Shown one piece after another: positions 13,638-17,588 of a stretch of 17,588 nt of DNA (within the stretch, counting starts at the first letter, position 1; the number at the start of each line of letters is the position of its first letter). This DNA comes from Methanomicrobiales archaeon. GTDB taxonomy: Archaea; Halobacteriota; Methanomicrobia; Methanomicrobiales; Methanoculleaceae. The translations under genes were made by a program, and so were the position numbers. The stretch covers positions 1 to 17,588 of the forward strand of contig JAAZID010000020.1 of assembly GCA_012510295.1 (NCBI GenBank), in the 5' to 3' direction. The notes below the pieces were generated by a model. The model made no database searches and was not told the origin of the DNA. It saw nothing but the letters and a program-made list of their open reading frames with translations.

Positions 13638-14123
13638 ATGGTGAAGTTCACAAAGGAGATGAAAGAAGCCTTACGGGTTCCCGGCAAGGGGGGGAGCCTG
13701 ATCTACCTCTGCACGTCGAGCAGGGATGGCAAACCAAACATCGCCGCGATGCGCTTTGTAGCCACGCACATGGACGACAAGATCCTGATCGCGGATATGT
13801 TCCTCTTGAAGACGAAGGCGAACATCAAGGAGAACCCGAACGTCGCGGTCACCATATGCCACCCGCTCGATGAAGGGCGGTGGTGGGTCTTCCGGGGTAA
13901 AGCCGTGGATATGGAGTACGGGTTCCCCCGCGACTTTGACTGGTACGGCGCAAACGCGACGGATATCTTAAACGAGTGGGGGAACTGGAACAAGGCCGAG
14001 CCGCCAGATGAGGTGCCGCCGGATATCGTCTTTCCAAAGGCAGTCCAGCGTGGTGTCGTTGTCGTGCACGTCGAGGAGGTCTACTCCATCAAGCCCGGGC
14101 ATACAGGAGAAAAGATTCTTTAG
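13638..14123 (+). CDS. Pyridoxamine 5'-phosphate oxidase-like (split-barrel, probably FMN-binding) protein A
   Basis: This encodes a 161-residue protein of the FMN-binding split-barrel superfamily. It has the typical opening (GGSLIYLCTSSRDGKPNIAAMRFV, strands beta1-beta2 with the 'DGKPN' turn), a central DDKILIADMFLLKTKANIKENPNVAVTI segment with the 'K..NI..NP.V' signature near residues 55-75, and a final strand VVVVHVEEVYSIKPGHTGEKI. Members use FMN or F420 in redox reactions or act as flavoprotein partners; the cofactor cannot be read with certainty here. I chose ATG 13638 because GAGGTGA (13623-13629) sits 8 bp before it and overlaps the alternative GTG at 13626. It follows the HdrD-like gene by 22 bp. 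A tryptophan-rich insert (FDWYGANATDILNEWGNWNK) at about 100-119 is unusual. Confidence 0.82.
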   Translation: MVKFTKEMKEALRVPGKGGSLIYLCTSSRDGKPNIAAMRFVATHMDDKILIADMFLLKTKANIKENPNVAVTICHPLDEGRWWVFRGKAVDMEYGFPRDFDWYGANATDILNEWGNWNKAEPPDEVPPDIVFPKAVQRGVVVVHVEEVYSIKPGHTGEKIL

Positions 14124-14135
14124 AAGGTGATCAAA

Positions 14136-14615
14136 ATGCAGGTACATCTTACCGGGAGAATGAAGGCCTGGATCGAGGCGATGGGCTGCCACCTCTGTGT
14201 CGCAACACCGGAGGGCGTGCCCTCCGTGGTGCTGGGGCGCTACGCCGAGGTGAGGGGTGACGATGAGGTGGCGTTTGCCCTTGCAGCGGATGAGGTCGGG
14301 GTGATCGCACCCGTGATCGCAGAAAACCCCCGTGTGGCTTTCGGTGTGTCGCGCCAGGGAGGTATCCGGGCGGCATACCAGTTCAAGGGCGCCGGGGAGA
14401 TACTCCGGTCAGGGGATCTCTTCGATGCGGTTGCAGCGCAGGCGAAGGAGGAGAAGGGGATCGATGCGGCAGCGGTGCTCCACGTCCGCCTGACCGAACT
14501 CTACTGCACGAAACCCGGGTACGAGGCCGGACAGAGGCTCGACGGTATGACGCCGGACGAGCTCAATACATGGGAGCGGCAGCGCTGGAAAGACGTGCCG
14601 AGGAAGAGGGACTGA
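14136..14615 (+). CDS. Pyridoxamine 5'-phosphate oxidase-like (split-barrel) protein B
   Basis: This encodes a 159-residue protein that looks like a diverged relative of the preceding one. It has the same fold order: MGCHLCVATPEGVPSVVLGRY for the first strands, IAENPRVAFGV matching 'NP.V', and a closing VLHVRLTELYCTKPGYEAGQRL that mirrors VVHVEEVYSIKPGHTGEKI of its neighbour. AAGGTGA (14124-14130), starting 1 bp after the upstream stop and 5 bp before ATG 14136, fixes the start; an in-frame GTG at 14127 falls inside this ribosome binding site. The C-terminal tail is charged (ERQRWKDVPRKRD). Either flavin binding or a role as a non-catalytic partner in a heterodimer is possible. It is co-transcribed with the HdrD-like gene, protein A and the ferredoxin. 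Confidence 0.78.
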   Translation: MQVHLTGRMKAWIEAMGCHLCVATPEGVPSVVLGRYAEVRGDDEVAFALAADEVGVIAPVIAENPRVAFGVSRQGGIRAAYQFKGAGEILRSGDLFDAVAAQAKEEKGIDAAAVLHVRLTELYCTKPGYEAGQRLDGMTPDELNTWERQRWKDVPRKRD

Positions 14616-14621
14616 GGCCTG

Positions 14622-14885
14622 ATGGGCAAGAAAATACCCGACCGGTTTCCCTGGGTTATCCCCTTCTCGTGCGAGGGGTGCGGCGACTGCGTCGAGGCCT
14701 GCCCGACCGGCTCGATCGAGCTCGTGGATCTCGGGAAGAAGATCGACAAGGCCTGGATCACCGATCCTGAGACCTGCATCGGCTGCGGGAAGTGCGCCGA
14801 TGCCTGCGTCGTCGGCGCCGTGCAGATGACGTCGTACGTCGAGAAAGCGCTCAAGCGCTACCGTGAGAAGAGGACCCCGGAGTGA
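14622..14885 (+). CDS. 2[4Fe-4S] ferredoxin-like protein
   Basis: This encodes an 87-residue electron carrier with two tetranuclear cluster motifs: C17-C20-C23-C27-Pro (CEGCGDCVEACP) and C52-C55-C58-C62 (CIGCGKCADACV), the second lacking the usual proline after the last cysteine. Between the motifs lies an insert of about 24 residues (IELVDLGKKIDKAWITDPET), typical of ferredoxin domains attached to larger enzymes. The C-terminal YVEKALKRYREKRTPE is a charged helix that may dock to a partner. TGAGG at the upstream stop is the ribosome binding site, 6 bp after protein B. As the last gene of the operon, it is the likely electron donor or acceptor for the HdrD-like protein. Its stop codon lies within the terminator hairpin. 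Confidence 0.92.
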   Translation: MGKKIPDRFPWVIPFSCEGCGDCVEACPTGSIELVDLGKKIDKAWITDPETCIGCGKCADACVVGAVQMTSYVEKALKRYREKRTPE

Positions 14886-14910
14886 ATTCCGGGGCACGAG
14901 CTCTCTTTTT
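14875..14910 (+). terminator. Terminator of the HdrD-like/ferredoxin operon
   Basis: CCCCGGA (14875-14881) and TCCGGGG (14888-14894) form a perfect 7-bp stem whose loop contains the ferredoxin stop codon. TTTTT follows at 14906-14910 and ends on the first base of the convergent mch stop. Hairpin plus T-tract is a good fit for an archaeal terminator. Confidence 0.7.
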
Positions 14911-15857
14911 CAGTCGATTCCAAACGATTCAAGCAGTACATCGGTGTTCAGCCTCCCGAAGTGGTAGACCTCGCCGCTCCCTGAGTCGTTGATCGTGACC
15001 TCCGCCGGCGAGAACGCAAGAAGGGAGTCGACCTTGAGGAAGTCGTAGCCTGCTCCTTCGAGCACCCTTGCAAACGGCCGCCCGTAGTCCGGCGAGGTCT
15101 CTGAGGGCAGGGTTGCAAAGACCGGGTCGTAGCCCTCCGCGACGAGTGAGACCGAGCCGTAGTAGATGTTACAGTCGTTTGTCGCTCCCATCGCATCGAT
15201 TCCCGTGCGCTTCACGGGCGCGATGGGCGAGCGCCCTGCCGCGTGGCGTATGCGGAGGACGTCGTATCCCTTCTCTTCGAGTTTATGGAGGGTCGCCGTG
15301 ATGACCCGGGCGGATATCTGGATCGAACCGACGAGGCTCCGCGTCGGGGCGACGAGGACGTAGAGATTCCGGGGATCTATCCCACACTCCCCGGCGATGT
15401 AGCCCGTGACCTCCTCGCCCGGCAGGGTATCGGCCTCAAGTGCTATGATACCGATCTTTGAGCGGTCGCGGTAGCCGATCGTCCTGTAGGTCGCTTTCGG
15501 CTTCAGCGCGAGCGCTCGCGCCGGGCCGGAGGCCATGGCAGAGTAACCCCCAACCTTGAGCACCCAGCCGGCCTTCTGAGAACCGAGGCACGCGAGAGCA
15601 GGGTGGTTCACGGAGATGTGGAGGAACGGGACCGGCACGCTCCCCACCCGACCAGGGGTTATCGCCGTCTCTGCAAGCCCTGCAAGGCAGGTCTCCACGA
15701 AGAGAGATCCCGCCCGGTAACCTCCAGGGACATGCACGCCGCAGTCGATGCAGGTCGCGCCATTCTCCTGCTCCATGACCGCGACACCGAGTTCGTCCTG
15801 GCGGTCGATCATATCCCTCACCAGGGGCATCGCCATGTTGTTGATGCTGAGTGTCAT
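14910..15857 (-). CDS. mch: Methenyltetrahydromethanopterin cyclohydrolase
   Basis: Mch interconverts N5-formyl-H4MPT and N5,N10-methenyl-H4MPT in the C1 pathway of methanogenesis, in the cytoplasm. The 315-residue protein matches the family throughout: MTLSINNMAMPLVRDMIDR at the start, ATCIDCGVHVPGGYRAG near 34-50, CLGSQKAGWVLKVGG near 93-107, SGPARALALKP near 112-122, the highly conserved YVLVAPTRSLVGSIQIS near 171-187, IAPVKRTGIDAMGATND near 215-231, and a C-terminal PAEVTINDSGSGEVY. Length equals the usual 315-320. AGGAG is about 9 bp before the ATG. It is monocistronic here, convergent with the ferredoxin operon and divergent from thiM. It is the clearest marker that the host is a methanogen or close relative. 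Confidence 0.97.
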   Translation of the reverse strand: MTLSINNMAMPLVRDMIDRQDELGVAVMEQENGATCIDCGVHVPGGYRAGSLFVETCLAGLAETAITPGRVGSVPVPFLHISVNHPALACLGSQKAGWVLKVGGYSAMASGPARALALKPKATYRTIGYRDRSKIGIIALEADTLPGEEVTGYIAGECGIDPRNLYVLVAPTRSLVGSIQISARVITATLHKLEEKGYDVLRIRHAAGRSPIAPVKRTGIDAMGATNDCNIYYGSVSLVAEGYDPVFATLPSETSPDYGRPFARVLEGAGYDFLKVDSLLAFSPAEVTINDSGSGEVYHFGRLNTDVLLESFGID

Positions 15858-15920
15858 CCGGATCTCTCCTGTGAAGGGGGTACGGTGCCGGGCGCTTTAG
15901 TGCTTCCCCTCCCGGCGACC

Positions 15921-15931
15921 GGTTTTATCTC
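15921..15931. promoter_or_regulatory. TATA-like element between mch and thiM
   Basis: GGTTTTATCTC contains TTTTATC (15923-15929), centred about 31 bp before the thiM ATG, so the thiM transcript would have a very short leader (about 5 nt); only a weak GGTAGAG precedes the ATG. On the minus strand it reads GAGATAAAACC and could serve mch with a leader of about 43 nt that includes AGGAG. I saw no thiamine (THI) riboswitch in the 99-bp gap. Confidence 0.4.
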
Positions 15932-15956
15932 ACCGCCGCAGAAATAGGTAGAGTAG

Positions 15957-16805
15957 ATGTCGCCAAACACGACAGAAGGCGATGCAGCAAGCCTCATAAA
16001 TGGTGCAGTCTCCGCCGCCATCCTCGCCGCCGTGCGGGAGTGCCGGCCGCTCGTGCATCACATCACAAACAGCGTCACGATAAACGACTGCGCAAACATA
16101 ACGATCGCCGTCGGGGCAGCCCCGGTGATGGCCGAAGCCCCCGAGGAGGTCGCGGAGATGGTCGCCGCCGCGGGCGCCCTCGTCCTCAACATAGGGACTC
16201 TCACGCAAGAGCAGGTCGAAGCGATGCTGATCGCCGGCCGCCGGGCAAACGAGCTCGGTATACCGGTCATACTCGACCCGGTGGGCGTGGGGGCGACGGC
16301 GTTTCGGACAGAGACCGCGTGGAAGCTCCTCGATGAGCTCGATGTCGCTATCCTGAAGGGGAATACGGGCGAGATCGGCGTCCTCGCCGGCGCCGGCGGG
16401 AGTGTCCGGGGCGTGGACTCAGCCGGTATCGCGGGCGATCCCGTAGAGACGGTGCAGGAGTGTGCACGCCTGACCGGGACCGTGGTGGCGATGACCGGGG
16501 ATGTCGATATCGTCGCTGATCAGAGAAGGGTCTTCCTTATCGAGAACGGTGACCCCATGATGGAACGGCTCTCCGGGACCGGGTGTATGGTCGCATCGGT
16601 CACCGGGGCGTTTGCCTCGGTCACGGATGACCACGCGTTCGCAGCAGCTTCGGCGCTCGCGGCCTTCGGTCTCGCCGGGGAGCGGGCCGCATCAGGGGCG
16701 CGCGGACCGTACTCATTCAGGACGGCGCTTGTTGATGAACTCTTCATGCTCACCCGCGATGGCCTTATCGGGGGTGCGAGGATAGAGGAGTTCTATGGCG
16801 TATGA
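15957..16805 (+). CDS. thiM: Hydroxyethylthiazole kinase
   Basis: ThiM phosphorylates 4-methyl-5-(2-hydroxyethyl)thiazole with ATP, salvaging the thiazole half of thiamine. The 282-residue protein has the family blocks: LVHHITNSVTINDCANITIAVGAAPVM at 32-58 (substrate site), LVLNIGTL at 75-82, VILDPVGVGAT at 104-114, ILKGNTGEI at 132-140, VAMTGDVDIV at 177-186 and the anion hole with catalytic cysteine GTGC (C210). Length is slightly above the usual 260-270. The last codons overlap thiE by 11 bp. Expression is probably from the TATA-like element at about 15925. Together with thiE it completes the coupling of salvaged thiazole phosphate to the pyrimidine. Confidence 0.96.
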   Translation: MSPNTTEGDAASLINGAVSAAILAAVRECRPLVHHITNSVTINDCANITIAVGAAPVMAEAPEEVAEMVAAAGALVLNIGTLTQEQVEAMLIAGRRANELGIPVILDPVGVGATAFRTETAWKLLDELDVAILKGNTGEIGVLAGAGGSVRGVDSAGIAGDPVETVQECARLTGTVVAMTGDVDIVADQRRVFLIENGDPMMERLSGTGCMVASVTGAFASVTDDHAFAAASALAAFGLAGERAASGARGPYSFRTALVDELFMLTRDGLIGGARIEEFYGV

Positions 16806-17436
16806 CCTCTACGTGATCACCGACGAGGAGGTCGGGCGCGGCCTCTCCCACGCGGAGATCGCGCGGCGCGCAGTCGCCGGCGGTGCCGATGTGATCCAGC
16901 TCCGCGATAAAGGCCTCTCCGGCCGGGATCTCTTCACCGTGGCCACCGCCATCCGCGAGATCACCCTCGATGCCGGCGCGCTCTTCATCGTGAACGACCG
17001 CCTCGACGTGGCACTTGCGGCTGGCGCTGACGGGGTCCACCTCGGCGCGGACGACCTCCCTATCGAGTGCGCGCGAAAGATCGCCCCGCCCGGGTTCATC
17101 ATAGGGGCCTCGGTCGACTCTCTCGATTCGGCGATCCGGGCGCAGGCGGCGGGGGCCGATTACGTGGCGCTCAGCCCGACGTTTCCGACCACGTCAAAGG
17201 ACGATGCTGGCCCGGGCCACGGGCTCGCCGTCCTCTCCGCGATCCGGTCCCGGGTCTCCGTCCCGATCGTAGCGATCGGCGGAATCAACCGGGAAAACAT
17301 CGATAGCGTCATCGCCGCAGGGGCCGACGGGGTGGCGGTGATATCGGCGGTCGTCGGAGAGCCTGACATAACGGCCGCCGCGCGGGATATGCGGGCCCGG
17401 ATAGCGGCCGCGAAGACCGGGGCCCGGGGGTGGTGA
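16795..17436 (+). CDS. thiE: Thiamine-phosphate synthase
   Basis: ThiE joins hydroxymethylpyrimidine diphosphate and thiazole phosphate to form thiamine monophosphate. The 213-residue TIM barrel shows the diagnostic motifs VIQLRDKGLSGRDL at 33-46, FIVNDRLDVALAAGADGVHLG at 64-84 (with the Mg-binding D68 and nearby acidic residues), IIGASVDSLDSA at 102-113, ADYVALSPTFPTTSKDDAGPGHGL at 121-144 and PIVAIGGI at 157-164. GAGGAG at 16785-16790 lies 4 bp before the ATG, inside the end of thiM, so the pair is translationally coupled. It is the stand-alone archaeal form; I see no fused ThiD or ThiN domain. Confidence 0.96.
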   Translation: MAYDLYVITDEEVGRGLSHAEIARRAVAGGADVIQLRDKGLSGRDLFTVATAIREITLDAGALFIVNDRLDVALAAGADGVHLGADDLPIECARKIAPPGFIIGASVDSLDSAIRAQAAGADYVALSPTFPTTSKDDAGPGHGLAVLSAIRSRVSVPIVAIGGINRENIDSVIAAGADGVAVISAVVGEPDITAAARDMRARIAAAKTGARGW

Positions 17437-17450
17437 GACCCCGGGGGTCT
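17436..17450 (+). terminator. GC-rich hairpin after thiE
   Basis: AGACCCC and GGGGTCT flank a single G, starting at the last base of the thiE stop. In RNA the inner pairs would open to make a loop, leaving a stem of about 5 bp. TTTTT follows 24 bp later (17473-17477), so termination is plausible but unproven. Confidence 0.4.
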
Positions 17451-17504
17451 GCCCGGACACAAACCCTCTTCATTTTTGCCATACTACCTCCTAGAGAGTT
17501 ATCC

Positions 17505-17588
17505 ATGACCGAGATCATATTCACACCGATCGGTACCATCCATTCCCCGTTCAACGACCCGAGGGACATGCCCATCCAGCCCGTCGGC
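17505..17588 (+). CDS. TrmO/TsaA-family protein, N-terminal fragment
   Basis: The first 28 residues (MTEIIFTPIGTIHSPFNDPR...) are visible before the window ends. The PIG.IHSPF pattern is the hallmark of the TsaA/YaeB (TrmO) family, whose bacterial member methylates N6-threonylcarbamoyladenosine at tRNA position 37 using S-adenosylmethionine. Archaeal relatives are often annotated as putative methyltransferases. The start follows GAGAG by about 6 bp. Only the N-terminus is present, so activity and full length cannot be judged. Confidence 0.8.
   Translation, partial: MTEIIFTPIGTIHSPFNDPRDMPIQPVG

Noticed and set aside
12599..13687. 362-residue minus-strand open frame across the HdrD-like gene
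   Set aside because: It is antisense to a gene with clear cysteine motifs and a ribosome binding site; its composition (rich in Arg, Pro, Gly, Asp) is that of a GC-rich shadow frame.
15858..15956. Thiamine (THI-box) riboswitch before thiM
   Set aside because: The 99-bp gap lacks the CUGAGA-type core and is mostly promoter sequence; the thiM transcript probably has almost no leader.

Overview
The window looks like a GC-rich chromosomal segment of a methanogenic archaeon, most likely order Methanomicrobiales and possibly Methanoculleus-like. That placement is inferred from the proteins. The window encodes a methenyl-H4MPT cyclohydrolase (a core methanogenesis enzyme), an archaeal membrane-anchored LonB protease, a group II chaperonin (thermosome), a NOB1-type PIN/zinc-ribbon nuclease and a GfcR-type PyrE-like regulator. 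Start sites carry archaeal TATA boxes and GGAGG/GGTGA-type ribosome binding sites. I saw no mobile elements, CRISPR arrays or phage genes. This is a dense core-genome region with one accessory-looking redox operon.

Layout, left to right. 1-3984 (minus strand) is a proteolysis operon, lon-tldD-tldE, with tldE running off the left edge. A perfectly symmetric TATA element at 4016-4023 lies between lon and a divergent plus-strand cluster: prs (PRPP synthetase), rtcA (RNA 3'-phosphate cyclase), nob1 and a gfcR-like PRTase regulator, the first three overlapping one another. After a hairpin comes the thermosome gene with a strong TATA box and Shine-Dalgarno sequence. A tiny ThiS/MoaD-like gene converges on the thermosome with one base between the stop codons. 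A class II tRNA-Ser(CGA) follows, then a 631-residue PAS-PAS-GAF-PAS protein that ends in a histidine-kinase-like H-box but has no ATPase domain.

A hairpin at 11105-11127 separates the PAS gene from a minus-strand pair: the Mrp/NBP35 Fe-S cluster carrier and a 63-residue protein of unknown function. A 336-bp gene-free region rich in inverted repeats separates mrp from a divergent four-gene plus-strand operon. That operon encodes an HdrD/HdrB-like CCG iron-sulfur protein, two related split-barrel (PNPOx-like, probably flavin-binding) proteins and a 2[4Fe-4S] ferredoxin. It ends in a hairpin plus T-tract terminator that meets the convergent mch gene. Divergent from mch are thiM and thiE (thiazole kinase and thiamine-phosphate synthase, overlapping by 11 bp). 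The right edge cuts into a TrmO/TsaA-family gene.

How they fit together: lon and tldDE would handle protein and peptide turnover. prs, rtcA, nob1 and gfcR link PRPP supply and regulation with RNA 3'-end processing. mch serves the C1 pathway. Mrp could supply Fe-S clusters to proteins such as the adjacent four-gene redox module. That module, with its structured upstream region, is the best candidate here for a poorly described system: an iron-sulfur/flavin electron-transfer assembly with no obvious dedicated substrate enzyme.
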